Source: Rhizophagus irregularis
Lineage: Eukaryota; Glomeromycota; Glomeromycetes; Glomerales; Glomeraceae
NCBI RefSeq assembly: GCF_026210795.1
Contig: NC_089460.1
Span: forward strand, 1,426,001-1,490,000
Direction: 5' to 3'
Length of the DNA: 64,000 nucleotides
Below the pieces are notes generated by a model, which did no database searches, was not told the origin of the DNA, and saw nothing but the letters and a program-made list of their open reading frames with translations. A program made the position numbers and the translations under genes. How positions within the stretch are numbered: the stretch's first letter is position 1; each line of letters starts with the position of its first letter. Shown one piece after another: positions 27,976 to 40,545 of the stretch.

Positions 27976-30406
27976 ATGTATTATAATAAATACGTAATTC
28001 TAAAATTGAGATCTAATTTTTTTTTAAATATCAAGAGTTTAAAAAATTCTTCACTTCCTAGTACATTGTTAAATATTAACAATAAAAATTCTATTTTATT
28101 TCTTAAAAAAAATTATTCCAAAATGTCTAACTCTTCTTATGCTACTCTTGGTACCTTTAAATTACCTGAAATTAATAATGAACCTATGGTAAATTTTCAT
28201 TACATTTTTTTTTAGAAATTTTTTTTTATCGAAAAAAAAAAAAAAAAATCTGACCCATATTTTTTTATATTAGAGAAATTATGAGCCAGGTAGTGCGGAC
28301 CGTACAAAACTTCAAGCTGCTTTGGAAGAATTAAAAGCTCAAGCTCCATTTGAAATTCCATTATTCGTTAACGGAGAAAAGGTAAATTACTTTCTTACAA
28401 TATTATCAGTTTTTCAATTTAATAAACTTATTCTCTTTCATTTCATTTTTACCTAAATAAATTAAAGATTTGTACTGGTAAATTTCAAGAACAAAAAATC
28501 CCATCGGATCATAAAACAATCCTAGCTAAAGCTCATGAAGCAGATACTTCAATTGTTGAAAAAGCAATTAAAGGAGCTTTAAAAGCACAATCAATTTGGG
28601 AAACTTATCCATTTAGTGATAGATCAGCTATTTTTTTAAAAGCAGCAGATTTAGCCGCAGGAAAGTATAGATATAAATTATTGGCTGCTACTATGCTTGG
28701 ACAAGGAAAAAATACCTGGCAAGCAGAAATTGATTCTGCTGCAGAATTAATTGATTTTTGGAGATTTAATGTTAAATATGCTCATGAAGTTTATCAACAA
28801 CAACCTTCTAAGAATTCTCCTGGTGTTTGGAATCGTGTCGAATATCGTCCTTTAGAAGGGTTTGTTTATGCTATTACGCCATTTAATTTTACTGCTATAG
28901 GTGGTAATTTACCTAGTGCACCTGCTTTAATGGGTAATGTAATACTTTGGAAACCTTCTCCAGGTGCTTTATTGTCTAATTGGATCGTATTGGAAATTTT
29001 AAGAGAAGCTGGTTTACCTGATGGTGTAATTCAATTTATACCTGGTCCTGCTGAACAAATAACTGAAACCATCTTTAAATCTCCTGATTTCGCTTCTTTA
29101 CATTTTACTGGTTCTACTGCCGTATTTAAAAAATTATGGAAAGATATTGGCAATAATATTGATATTTATAGATCTTATCCTAGAATTGTTGGTGAAACTG
29201 GTGGTAAAAATTTTCATTTATTACATAAATCTGCTAATGTACAAAATGCTGTAAATCAAACTATTCGTGGAGCTTTTGAATATCAAGGCCAAAAATGTTC
29301 TGCTTGTTCACGAGCTTATGTACCTGATTCTTTATGGGATGAGTTCCGTGAACTTTTATTGCAACAACATTCTAAGATTAAGACCGGTCCTCCTGAAGAC
29401 TTTTCTAATTTTATGGGAGCTGTCATGTAAGTTATAATGATAATCATTAATATTTTTAAATTTTTTTTCTTTAAATTAAATTTTGAATTTTTTTAGTCAT
29501 GAAGCATCATTTGAAAAGATTAAAGGCTACATTGATTGGGCTGCTAAAGATGCTGATAGTGAGATAATCGCTGGTGGTACCTATAGTAAATCAAAAGGTT
29601 ATTTCATAGATCCAACCGTTGTTGTTACTAAAAATCCGAAAAGTAAAACAATAGTTGAAGAAATCTTTGGGTAAGCTCGAATTTAACATTATGTGTATTA
29701 TATATGATATATGAATTAAATTACTAACTTGAAACTTCGCCTTTATGTTTACAGACCTGTACTTACTATATACGTGTAAATAATTATTTTTTCTCATCTC
29801 TATGGAAGTTATACGTGAATTTTTTTTTTTTGTTTACTAATATATTTTATTTTTATCTAGGTATAAAGCTGATGAATACGAAGAAATTTTAGATATAGTT
29901 AATAGTACAACTGATTATGCCTTGACTGGTTCCATGTATGTTAATATTTCATAAACTCCGAACATATTCAGTTTATAATAATTCGGTTCATAAATAATCC
30001 TTTTATTTTATTAGATTTTCAGAAGACCGATCCGCAACTATAACGGCAGCAAACAAACTACGTCACGCATCTGGTAATTTCTATATTAATGATAAGTCTA
30101 CGGGTGCCATTGTAGGTCAGCAACCTTTCGGTGGTTCACGTTCTTCCGGAACGAATGATAAAGCAGGAAGCCCAAGTTTGGTAAAGTATATTTTTTATAT
30201 AATAAGATTATATACATAATTTTCTTCTCTTAATCTATTATAGAATATATAATAATTAATTTTCTTCTGATTAATTATAATTATTGGTTGCTAATATTTT
30301 TTTTTCATTTAACTATTTATAGCTATATCGGTTTGTATCCATGCGCACTATTAAAGAAAACTTTATTAATATTGAAGACCATATATACCCATCAAATCTT
30401 GTTTAA
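27976..30406 (+). CDS. PUT2: Delta-1-pyrroline-5-carboxylate dehydrogenase, mitochondrial
   Basis: Eight exons (27976-28188, 28274-28381, 28468-29426, 29497-29670, 29755-29775, 29861-29935, 30015-30180, 30323-30406) give 599 aa, close to yeast Put2. Exon 5 is a 21-nt micro-exon. The product is an aldehyde dehydrogenase-fold enzyme that oxidises glutamate semialdehyde/P5C to glutamate with NAD+, the second step of proline catabolism. Family motifs are visible: GETGGKN with the general-base Glu at residue ~350, GQKCSACSR with the catalytic Cys at ~384, and [19 protein letters not shown] near the C-terminus. The first ~50 residues are basic and hydroxylated with few acidic residues, consistent with a mitochondrial presequence. 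A second in-frame ATG (MSNSS) follows that presequence. The gene is convergent with ECO1, with 138 bp between stops. Confidence 0.93.
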
Positions 30407-30544
30407 TAAACCTATCATAAAATTAATTTGTATATTTCAGTTTTACTTTGATATTAAATAATAAAAACAATTATTTTTTAATCGATATGTAAAGATTTTA
30501 TAAAGCGTTACCTATTTGTTTTAAAACTATATGCAAATACGCAT

Positions 30545-32298
30545 CTATTCATCAGCATACACTAAAAACTCTCGAGTTCCTGTGTATTGAGAGGCAAAAG
30601 CTTTACCATCTCCAGATGGTTGCGAGAATGCTACTTCATCAGGCTTGAGTTCACAACCATAAATAAAATTTTTTCTAAAATTTAAAAAATAAATAAATAT
30701 ATGTTCACATATATAGTGTTAATGATAGAAAATTTCATACCTGACGCTATCCAATAGTTTTGTCGCAATTTTTTTCCTTCGATAGTCTCTCTTAACCCAT
30801 AACCGGCTAATTCCACAAGCAGCACGAAGTGGTTTCGTACTATAAAAAGTATTCGTTTAATTCTTTTTAAGGTGCATTAATTTACGTAAAATGGGTTTTA
30901 AATTAATTCTTACCTACAGAAAATACCCGACCCATCATTATCATTTCCAATTTGCAATTTTGACACTTTTCTGGATTCGTTTTGAGCATTTTCGCTTGAA
31001 GAATCAACAACTCTGTAGGCTTTTTCAATTCGAACTGCCAAAGCGAATCCAACAATGTCATATTTATTAGCGACATAAAAGTACGCTTTACTCATCTTTA
31101 ACTTCTCCTCGGTCATTTCTACCGCACCAAGCTCTAAATTGACCCACTCAATAGTGTTTTTGATCTAAAAAAGAAAACCAAAGATAAATAAATGGAAAAA
31201 AAAATTGAAAAATCAGGTAAACATATACATCTTACTTTAAGTTTTTCAAAGAACCGTGTTTCATTATAAACAAGCAATACCACACGACCATTAATTTCAG
31301 GAATTGTTTCCAACGTAATTTCATCTTGATAACTCTATAAAAACAAACAATAATATTAATATAACTTACAAGTTAATACTACCCATAAATAATGAAAGAA
31401 AATTATATTGACATGATATTTAATTCCTTCAAGGGTTAAGCGATGAAAATTAGTATGTAATGTATCATCAGCTAGTGTTCCTTGAACATAAGACATTTGA
31501 CATTCTGGACATGTATATGTACCAAAATTCTTTTGTCCTAGATCAAGATAAGTTTGTTCGTAACTTTTGACGCGTTTTTTGGGTCGTGATGATAACGCTG
31601 AATTTTCCTTATTCTCTTTATTTCCGTCATTGTTTTTCTTAAATTTTGGAATGGTATATCTTTTCTTTTTTATATGATGATTACTATTTGACCCATCACC
31701 AATTACTGATGCAGGTTTAAAAAAATCTCCAATACATTTTTGTTTTATTCCAAACTTTTTTTCTTGTTTTTCATCCTCCATAAAAGTAGCAAATTTGACA
31801 ACAACAGGTAATGTAGAGCCAGTTGTGACACGTCTTTTTGGTCTTATGAATTGTGCGCCAATTTCAATACACTCATTATTAAATTCTAAACTGCCAGTGG
31901 TAATGCGTTTCTCCGACTGTGCATCATTTACGTACTCATTCAATTTAGTCGTGTCTCTAAGTACTGGTTCATTTTCAAGAAATGAATCACTTCGCATAGA
32001 ACTAATTTATGGTTGAATGAAATATATAGTTAATAATAAACTCTTAACAAATTCTACAACAATAATAATAGTTATACCCTAAAAGTGACGATTCAGGCAC
32101 AAAATACGTATCCTTACGTTTACCATAAGTCACTTTCACTTCTGGTTTTCTATTATTTTTAAACCAAATATTAAAAACAAAAGCTTTTTTTTATTATTCA
32201 GGTAACCATAATTACCTTGCTAGTAACATTTCTTCTTTATCTTCGTTATTTAATATTTCACATTGTGTGATAACGGATACTTCTTGTGGTGGTATCAT
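30545..32298 (-). CDS. ECO1: Eco1/Ctf7/ESCO-type cohesin acetyltransferase
   Basis: Seven exons (32298-32216, 32149-32078, 32001-31413, 31334-31236, 31164-30914, 30839-30741, 30674-30545) encode 440 aa. A KVTYGKRKD motif lies near the N-terminus. A PIP-box QKCIGDFF at ~139-146 is a PCNA-binding consensus. A C2H2 zinc finger has Cys ~216/219 and His ~234/238. The C-terminus carries the ESCO acetyltransferase core (CGISRLWVKRDYRRKKIATK, then DEVAFSQPSGDGKAFASQYT). By family knowledge it acetylates Smc3 during S phase to establish sister-chromatid cohesion at replication forks. It is longer than yeast Eco1 (281 aa) because of a polar, Lys-rich stretch between PIP box and finger. The intron after exon 3 uses a weak GTCAAT donor. 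A near-copy of exon 1 plus leader lies 450 bp upstream. Confidence 0.92.
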
Positions 32299-32647
32299 TA
32301 TTCTGTTTGCGTATAAATTATGAAAGTTTAAACATTTTCTTGAAGACCAGAAAGTTATTTTTTTTCAATTAAATGAATTAATTGACTTTTTATGATTTTC
32401 TTTACGTAAACCGCATGTGATTTTATAATTACATACAGTAATAAGAAGACGCGATGAAAGTTCGCGTTTTTGTAGGTTACACGAAAATTTCTTATTCATG
32501 CGTTCATGCGTTTTTGTGTAATTATATTATAAGTATATCACTATTAAAGTATATTTATTCTCTTATTTTATTTTACTTTTTACTTTTTAGATTTTTAGTT
32601 CTTTTTTTTATTTTATTTTTTACTTTTTGTTTCCTTAAATTTTTTAG

Positions 32648-32812
32648 ATAACCATAATTACCTTGCAAGTTGCAAGTAACATTTCTTCTTTATCTTTGTT
32701 ATTTAATATTTCACACTGTGTGATAATGGATACTTCTTGTTGTGATATCATTATTCTGTTTGCTTATAAATTATGAAAGTTTATTTTCTTGAAAAGAACA
32801 GAAGACCAGGAT
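32648..32812 (-). repeat. Duplicate of the ECO1 first exon and 5' leader
   Basis: This segment is nearly identical to 32202-32350, which carries ECO1 exon 1, its donor site and upstream DNA. The copy keeps the ATG (at about 32742), the reading frame, and a GTAATTATGG donor. Differences include several substitutions and an insertion of about 7 bp just before the donor. It could act as an alternative first exon spliced to exon 2, or be an inert duplication. It directly abuts the deaminase pseudogene at 32812. Confidence 0.75.
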
Positions 32813-33480
32813 ATTCTAAGATATGCACGTAATACGGAGCACAAATCACTGTTCTCTAATGTTGAGAGGAACCCGATATTATAGAAGATCAACACATATT
32901 TTCGTGGAAAAATACAATCGAAAGTCTTTTTGCTGACAAATCTAAAAGTAAAACTTTCATGAATAATTGTCTTAATGACGTTAAAGTAATGAAAAAACAA
33001 GAAAAATATATACTGATAGAGATACACAACAACAACCACCCCTTGAAGGCGATGATGTTAAACAACGTATATACTTGCATGCGGAAATGAACTTATTGGC
33101 CTATATTATAGAAAATAATATTAAAGAAAGAGTGTTTATAGCAGTATCTAAAAGATGTTTGTTACATGTGTGAAGTGTGAACTGTTCATTAAATTTGCAT
33201 GGTACAAAGGATACAAAATCTACGTCTCTGGATACCACAAGAAATTATATAGTTGTTGGAAAATTCCAAATGTAAAAAATGACGACTTCAAGATCGAAGC
33301 CCTGGAATTTATGATATGGAGTCTTAATCGTATCATAGGAGAAGATAAAAAAAGGCAATAAGGGCAGATTCTGATAGCGATGCCATTAGCCTCGAATCGG
33401 ATGATTATGAATCCGATAATCTTATAAAAAACGATTGGAGATGTACGCCCGGGAAATATGCACATGATAGCGTTAACGTC
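32812..33480 (+). pseudogene. 5'-truncated OTT_1508-like deaminase pseudogene
   Basis: It aligns along its length with the 3' half of the deaminase gene at 47413-48665. Stops and frameshifts are scattered, so no continuous frame exists. An LHAEMNLLAY block (about 33075-33105) retains the His-x-Glu zinc and proton-shuttle motif of the deaminase superfamily. It is followed by a RVFIAVSK block and, in another frame (33155-33361), the segment ending KKLYSCWKIPNV, which corresponds to the family's conserved K-[VI]-Y-x2-W-x2-P. The first Cys of the Cys pair lies where the frame breaks. Homology to OTT_1508-like deaminases is by recognition of motif order. Confidence 0.7.
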
Positions 33481-35842
33481 CGGAACACCTCCACTGTAAA
33501 TTAAGGAACCTAGGCGGATGGGCTCGTTTCACTAACTGATTATACAGCAACATTAACTTTTAAATAAATATTTTAATGTAATGTAATAAATATTTTATGT
33601 AATTAAAATTTTAATCTCGTCAAAGTGTAATAAACTATTGCTTTAAAGTAACATCCTCTAAATTGTAGCTTCTAAAAAAATAAAAAATTCAATATTAAAA
33701 ACTATAAAATAAATAATCAAATATCAAAAACAAACATTAATTTTCATTTATGTTTAAACAAAGGACTAACTGATCAATACTTTGTAAATGCAAATCTAAA
33801 GAAATGAAACCATTGATTATTATGAAATATGCTGTGCAAAAAAGATCAAGAAAATAAACAAATAAAAAAGTTATCAGAATCTTAAAACAGTATGAGACAT
33901 GGCCAAGTAGAGAATATAAATGAAAGTATAATAAAAGAATAAGGCATATTTTAAAAATATTGATAAATGCATTAACTGATAAAATGAAAACCAAAATGAA
34001 AATATTGTTAACTATGAAACTAATCATGAACTTTGTGAAATTATGCTCTAAAATTAGTAAACAGAAAAAAAAAATTTGAAAGTTAGTACCATTATAAAAA
34101 ATGTAGATTTCTCCATATGTATTATATGAAAATTAATATACACAATTTCGACCTTGCTGAACAATTTTCAATTAATTTAAAAAATCGATTTCATTTGACT
34201 AAAGTAATGAAATTATACTCTAAAGTTATTAAATAAAAAATATAAAACTTTAGGAGTTAAACAGTTAGTAGTATTATAAAAAACACAAATTTCTCTATAA
34301 ATTCCATTTCTAATTTATGAAATTGAGTTGTATGGATTTAATATATAGTATATTTGGAAAAAAAGTTACAGTTTAAAAAAATTTATAAAAAAATTTTTAT
34401 TTACATGTATGAAATTGTAAAACATAATACAAACAAAATTAAATTAATATAAAACTACTAAAATTATCATATTACTGGTGAATTTCACCAGAGATAAATT
34501 CACTACCTGGTGAATTAATTTTAAATTAACCACTGGCAAATATAAATAAAATTAATTCTTTTAAATATATTTTAAATATATTTTAAAAAGTTTTTAATTA
34601 TATTTTAAATAGAAATACTTTTTATAGGGCTTATTTTTTTTTTCTTTTTGTATTTAAAATAATCATCCAAACTTTTAAAAAATGATTATATTAACTGTAA
34701 TGATTATGCCAGTTATAATTGTAATTGTAATTATTGGAAAATTTTTTGAAATGCAGATCTGCACAGATTTTTAGAAATTATTTCTATATAGATCTTATAC
34801 CTTGACACAAAACATCAGAGAAAAAATCCAATAAAAAATTGCACAGATTTTTGGAAGAATGCAAAACTGTATAGTTCTGCAGAATCAAAATTTACGCAGT
34901 TCTTCATATTATTAAAATATGTGCAGAATTTTAATAATAAATATATGAAATTATTTTTATAATAAAATTTTATTATTTTTTATTAAATGTAATTAATCTA
35001 CTACTACTATATAATATACATTAAATATGATATTAAACACTATATTTATTGTTATAATTGTAGTTGTTATGTATATATTTCAAATTAAAAAAATGTAATT
35101 TTTTTAAAAAATTTTTATTTATTCAATATAAATATTAATTTATCTTAATGAATTATTTTATTTACATTTTAATTTAATTACTTTTTCAATAACTTTTTCT
35201 TTAACTATTTTAATGGATTATTTAAGTTTTTATATTTCTATTGCAAGTCTTCAATTTTCTTTACTTTTTTTTTATTTTTTTATATAAAAAATTTTTTTAT
35301 TATATTTTATAAGTTATCAATTTTTTTTTTTTTATTTCTAGTTTTTCTAATTTTATATTTTTTATTTAAAATATAGCAGAAAATCTTTTACTTTTATACA
35401 TTTTAAATGCAATATCATTTTATACTGCAAAAATTACCTTTTTGACCTATATAACAGGATTCCAAACAATACTGATACAACTCACATTTAAGATTCTAAC
35501 AGTGATTTTATTACAACTCACATTTAAGTTTGTGTAGAGTTTATATTAAAATTTTTTAAAAGTTGCATATTACAGAGGTGTTTTCAAAATTTCGTTATCC
35601 TACATACCCCTGTTTTTAATACAACCAGTAATTTGATTTTAATAAAATTTATATCATTAGATTCATCTCAATAAGAGAATTCTAATGATAGTAAAATTGA
35701 ATTCCTAGCTTCAATATTAACAGAGTTATGTCATAATATGTATTTTTACTTCAGTACTTAAAGTTTACTTGTGAATTATATTAGTATTATTTGGGGTCTT
35801 ATATAACTATATCATTACTTTTTTGCATAATATAAATATATA
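33481..35842. other. AT-rich intergenic tract
   Basis: No gene is supported. A minus-strand frame at 33737-34027 is hydrophobic only because of T-rich codons and shows no topology signal or splice partners. Near 34480-34520 there is a small CACCAG/CTGGTG inverted pair. A fragment at 35650-35715 echoes the GATTC-TCTCA palindromic repeat family. Confidence 0.5.
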
Positions 35843-35844
35843 TA

Positions 35845-36083
35845 AGGTTGCTTGCCGAAACCTAGGGTTTAGGCAAGATGGCATTTCGCCAAAAAGCGAA
35901 ATTCTGCCAAAACTATATTAAAGTTATATTAAAAAACTGGCAAAACTTTGGAGAAAGGCGAAATTGCTGAAACTTATTATAAATGCCAAAACTGCCAAAA
36001 CTCTACCGAAACTATAATAAATCTATAGTAAAATTTTAACGAAACTAATCGTAGGATTTTGAAGAGGTTTAGATAAGCAACCT
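35845..36083. mobile_element. 239-bp MITE, AGGTTGCTTG family
   Basis: Ends read AGGTTGCTTGCCGAAACC at the left and AGGTTGCTTATCTAAACC from the right, flanked by TA on both sides (35843-35844, 36084-36085). Its body is a run of GCCAAAACT/GCGAAA-type motifs. Three other copies are at 54466-54716, 54965-55204 and 62964-63288. The copy at 54965 is the closest relative. It has no coding capacity. Confidence 0.85.
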
Positions 36084-36186
36084 TAAATATATAAATAAAT
36101 ATTTTATAGCAAAAAAGCCAGTAGTTAAAAAAATAATTTTTGCTTTTATACTATAACCTGATTGATGAATAAAATTTTATGATATA

Positions 36187-36357
36187 CAGTCAACTCTTGT
36201 TATAACGAACCCTAGGTTCCAGCTCTCAACTTCGCCATAAGGCTATAGTAAAGATTTTAAAAGATTTGATTGGTTAATTCGTTATAATAAGGGAAATTTA
36301 TTATAGTTGTCTGAAAAATTTATTATATCAAGAGTTCGCTATATCAAGGTTTGACTG
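36187..36357. mobile_element. 171-bp Tigger/pogo-type MITE
   Basis: Left end CAGTCAACTCTTGTTATAAC and right end reading inward CAGTCAAACCTTGATATAGC, with TA target duplications at 36185-36186 and 36358-36359. The CAGTCAACTC terminus is shared with the 3.67-kb element at 56293-59960, which suggests mobilisation by related transposases. Confidence 0.8.
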
Positions 36358-36417
36358 TATATATAAATTTAACTATATGTTACAGATTTATATTACTATT
36401 TAAATATATTGATATTA

Positions 36418-38680
36418 CCGTATATCGCGCCACACACTAAACGGTATCTTGCAAATTTTCGATTTGGATGCATCCTAGGGTATATTACATGAGTGGATAC
36501 TATACATAGAGTAGAGAATTTTTAAAATATCCGTATTTCATACGTATAATATCTAAGATTAGCATAATCACTATGATGTAATCTCTCGTTAAGAATTTCT
36601 AAATGTATTCTATTTCTCATATCTTGATACTTTTTCAAGATATTTTACACAAAATTACTTATCTAAATACCCCTATTAATACATAAAAATGTCTTTGTTT
36701 AATTTACGTGTCTTTATTTACGTGTCTTTTTTTTCTTTCTGCTAAAGTAAAATGGTAGTTATTAGCAACAAGAAAAATATAAAAATACACAATCGTTTAC
36801 CACAAAAAAATGAAGACAATGAAACGTAAGGGAAAAATTAATGATAGTGTATTATTATGAAAATAATAATAAAAGTATACGTGGAACTGCTAAAATATTT
36901 GATATTCAGCCTAAACAATTGCGTGATTGGAAAAATAAAAAAGGAACTTTGCTAACAACTGCTCCTCATATGGCTAAACTTCATCAGGGTAAACCTACCA
37001 GATATCCGAAATTAGAAGATGATTTATTTGCATGGATAAGTGAAAAAAGAGCCAATGGAAATGCCGTTATTCAAAAATTAATTATCAATAAAGCCATTTC
37101 CTTATCCAAAAGTCCAGAATCATTAGCAAATAATCCGGATATTATTGGGTTTAAATTTTCTAATAGATGGCTTGATGGATTTCTAGGAAGATATGACCTT
37201 AGTGAGCGTCGTAGGGAAGCAACTGATGGCTTTAAGCAACTTCCATCAGATTTAATTGAAAAACAAAATATTTTTCTGAATTATATTATGTACCTAAGAA
37301 TTCACAATAAATATGAATTAAAATATATGGGCAATATGGATGAAATATCCATGTGATTTGACTTGCCAAGTAATACAACTATAAACTAAAAAGGAGCAAA
37401 AACGGTAAATATTCATACAACTGGTCACAAACGATCATCATTTACAGTTATACTTGCATGTATGGCTGATAGTACAAAACTTCCTGCAGTTTGCATTTTC
37501 AAACTGAAAAATATTCTGAAAGAAAAATTTCCACACGGTATTTACATAAGAGCTAATGAAAAAAGGTGGGTTAACGAACAGGAAATGTTGTGGTGGGTTG
37601 AAAACATTTGGACTTCAAGGAACCGTTTTGGAAATCCACTTTCTATGTTAGTATTAGATTCTTTTCGAGGGCATATAGTAAATTCTGTCAAAAATCGATT
37701 AGTGAAAAAAAATACAAATATTGCCATGATTCCTGGCAGTTGTACATCTAAATTGCAACCATTAGACGTTGCAATTAATAAAAGTTTCAAATCTAAGGTA
37801 TTGTTATTTAACCTTTTTCTTCAATTTTATTCTTATTAGTTATTAGTTACTAATATTAGTGAAATTATAGGTTAAAGATCGATATAATAATTGGATGATA
37901 TCAAATATTCATGCCTTTACTCCAGCGGAAAAGATTAAAAGACCTTCTTATTCAACAGTCGCAACATGGGTTAAAGAGTCGTGGGATGAAATTGATGAAA
38001 ATCTTATTCAAAGATCTTTTAAAAGTTGTGAAATATCGACAAATATTGATGGCTCGGAAGATGATTGTATTTTTGATCATGATAGTTTATTGAATAGAGA
38101 TAATGAAGTGTTAGAAAATTTGGATAACTCAACCGATGAAAATTATAAAGAATATCCCGAAGAAACTAATTATGAGAATAAATGGGATGTTAAAGTTGTT
38201 ATTGAAGTTGGTCAGGAAGAAGATAATGATGAAAGTGAAAGTGAGAAAGAGGAAGATGATGGTAATTATGATTATCAAGATTCTGATGATCAAGAAGAAA
38301 TGCGTCATAGACTAAATGAATTAAAAAAAACATATAAGGTAAAAATTTTTTTTTTTATATTATTTTATTTCATTTATTGCTAATTATTAAACTTGCATTA
38401 TAATTAGAAATAAAAGACCAATTAAGGAGTATATTACTATAAATATATTTGTATAATAAATAATAAACAAAATTAATAAATGTTAAATAATACTCCATTT
38501 AATAAATAAAGTTGTATTCGGAATATTATATTATAAATAAGTATTTATACTCGGGTATTTTACAAATTCTAAGATTTTAAATTGAAATTTCTATGTAAAG
38601 TATCCGGGTACTTTAAAATTCCGATAAATTTTTTTAAAGAGATACTGTGCATAGGGGGTACTGTAGCCCGCGATATACGG
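36418..38680 (+). mobile_element. 2.26-kb pogo/Tigger-like DNA transposon
   Basis: Twelve-base perfect terminal inverted repeats, CCGTATATCGCG (36418-36429) and its complement (38669-38680), are flanked by TA on both sides (36416-36417, 38681-38682). Similarity continues weakly inward. The element contains one transposase gene in plus orientation (36841-38413) that is now inactivated. Structure and target site are typical of the pogo branch of Tc1/mariner. Confidence 0.85.
36841..38413 (+). pseudogene. Pogo/Tigger-type DDE transposase, inactivated
   Basis: The N-terminus has a psq-like helix-turn-helix (SIRGTAKIFDIQPKQLRDW) and then a CENP-B/Tc5-type second DNA-binding domain (FKFSNRWLDGFLGRY). 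The DDE_1 catalytic core follows: first Asp in NMDE (about 37336-37347), second in LVLDSFRGH (about 37650), third in LQPLDVAINKSFK (about 37760). The frame is broken at a TGA (37354-37356) where a Trp is expected and at a TAA (37387-37389). One intron (37798-37870, GTATTG..TATAG) is still recognisable, and a second follows codon KTYK with a short terminal exon. The tail is strongly acidic. The catalytic Asp codons are intact, so the element died recently, but without repair it makes no full-length enzyme. Confidence 0.85.
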
Positions 38681-38819
38681 TAATTTTACATAACTAAAAA
38701 ATAATATATAAATGTAATTTTATAATATCAGTAAAACTTTAATAAATATAGTATATAATTATAATGCTTCAAATATTTTAATAATCTCAGTTTCTTAGTT
38801 TTATATAAAAATTTTAAAG

Positions 38820-38952
38820 GTTCGTTATAGTAAGAAATTCACTATACTAAAAGCCATTTTATTATAAATACTAAAGATCTGTACCTGAACTTTTCTTCAT
38901 TATAGCAAATTATTCGCTATATAAAAATTCGCTATAGAGAACTTTGACTGTA
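38820..38952. repeat. Fragment of a Tigger-type terminal region
   Basis: The segment ending AACTTTGACTGTA contains TTCGTTATAGTAAG and TTCGCTATAGAGAAC blocks typical of Tigger termini. Positions ~38880-38952 closely match 7470-7548 (both contain CTGTACCTGAACTTTTCTTC), so one repeat family is present in both places. Confidence 0.55.
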
Positions 38953-40545
38953 TTAGAAATTCAGATTTTGAATTATATATGTAATATATATAATTTAAAA
39001 TTTATACTATTAATAGAATATGATAAAAACCAATTTTAAATATATGTAAAAATTTTTAATTATTTGAGTTTTTAAAATTTATATATATACTTTATATATA
39101 TACTTTATATATTAAATTTCCAATATAAAGCTTTTTAGTTATTAAAATTTAAAAATATAGTTGCTGGAAAAATTAGAAGATTTTGGCAAGTTGATATAAT
39201 ATTGAGAAGATGAGCAAACTTATAATAAACTTTTATTAAAATAAAGTTGATAAAACTAATTATAAATAATAAAATCTTTTTTATCTTTTTTGAAATTATG
39301 TAAATTAAAAATCTTACCTTTTCATCCAACACCTTTTAAAAATATTTAAATTGCCTAAGCCTAAACCTTATACTAATAGCTCAGAGTCCTAATAACTATT
39401 ATTTTTTTAATATTCTTATCATATAATATGTTAATATTTTACTCAGTAAATTATTATTTATAATAGAAAATAAAATTATTTTAATAAATACAATCAACAA
39501 CTTTATGGGAATTTTATTTTTTACAAATATCCCAAGTCCCAACCAAATAATAATTCTCTTCTCATATTATTTTCAATCTTTCTACTTAGAACTCGTAATA
39601 TTACCATTTCAAACAAAATTTTATTATAAATTATTGTTCAAAAATAGGTGGTATATAAATAAAAAATATTACTGCGCTAGGTTGTATGGATTTTACATGT
39701 TCCCGTAGATTTTTTTTTGTCCATGTGGTTATTTGCCTACTTTCTTAATATTTCCTTCACATTATTCTTTCCACGTGTAACCAGTTATTTGTTACATTTC
39801 CATTGCACTTCGGGAGTGGGCTTTTTGTATTTTGTATATTTTGTATTAGGTGGCTTTCTTTTGTTCTTAATAAAGCGCAACAATACAAAAAAAAAGATAA
39901 AAAACAAAAGATAAAAAAAAATATCACTCATGATCACTATCATATCCTGTCTACAAGTTATCAAATTCTAATGGATAAGTTAGAGAATCACGTAAAAATG
40001 AAAATTAGTGACCAGAATAATATAAACGAAGAAAATAACTTTTGACAAGCAATCTCTTCCTGCTTTCTTTTTGGTATTATATATCATTTCGCAATATTTT
40101 TATACTTCAATATTAAATAATAAAAGAATGTAGTAGACAAGTGTTGTTCTACTGCAAAGAGAAAGTGAAAGTGTATTTATTATTATTTATAGAATATAAA
40201 TTATATATACTGTACGTGATAAATTTATTAATATATTAAAATCATTGAAACTTGATTAATTTTTTGAATTCGGTTCGTTTAACTCTATATTATTAAGACA
40301 AATACAAATTTCAAATTTTTTTAGGTAATTATCTTTGAAGATGAAATTCACGTCAACACATTCAATAACCCATGAAAAATGACTCAAGTTATGTAACACT
40401 TTGGGCGATAACCGATTGTTTCATTCTTTTTTGACATAGTAATTTGAAGCAAACACATTTAAGGCTTATGAGGTGGCTTTTATATTTTGTAATTTAATAG
40501 GGTAATTTATTTTGATTAATCGACAGTGGCACAGTCACAAATATT
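38953..40545. other. Intergenic tract 3' of the 4-TM gene
   Basis: AT-rich DNA. Frames at 39505-39708 and 39717-39914 are T/F/Y-rich with no motif and no splice partners. Nothing else is recognised. Confidence 0.45.

Noticed and set aside
33737-34027. Hydrophobic minus-strand frame that looks like a membrane protein
   Set aside because: Hydrophobicity comes from T-rich codons; no charge pattern, no start context, no splicing support.
37354-37356. TGA read as Trp (genetic code reassignment)
   Set aside because: Only dead transposons show it, TAG and TAA also occur at such sites, and the housekeeping genes here use TGG for conserved Trp.
39505-40045. Three overlapping plus-strand frames
   Set aside because: Phe/Tyr/Leu-rich low-information translations overlapping each other; no motif.
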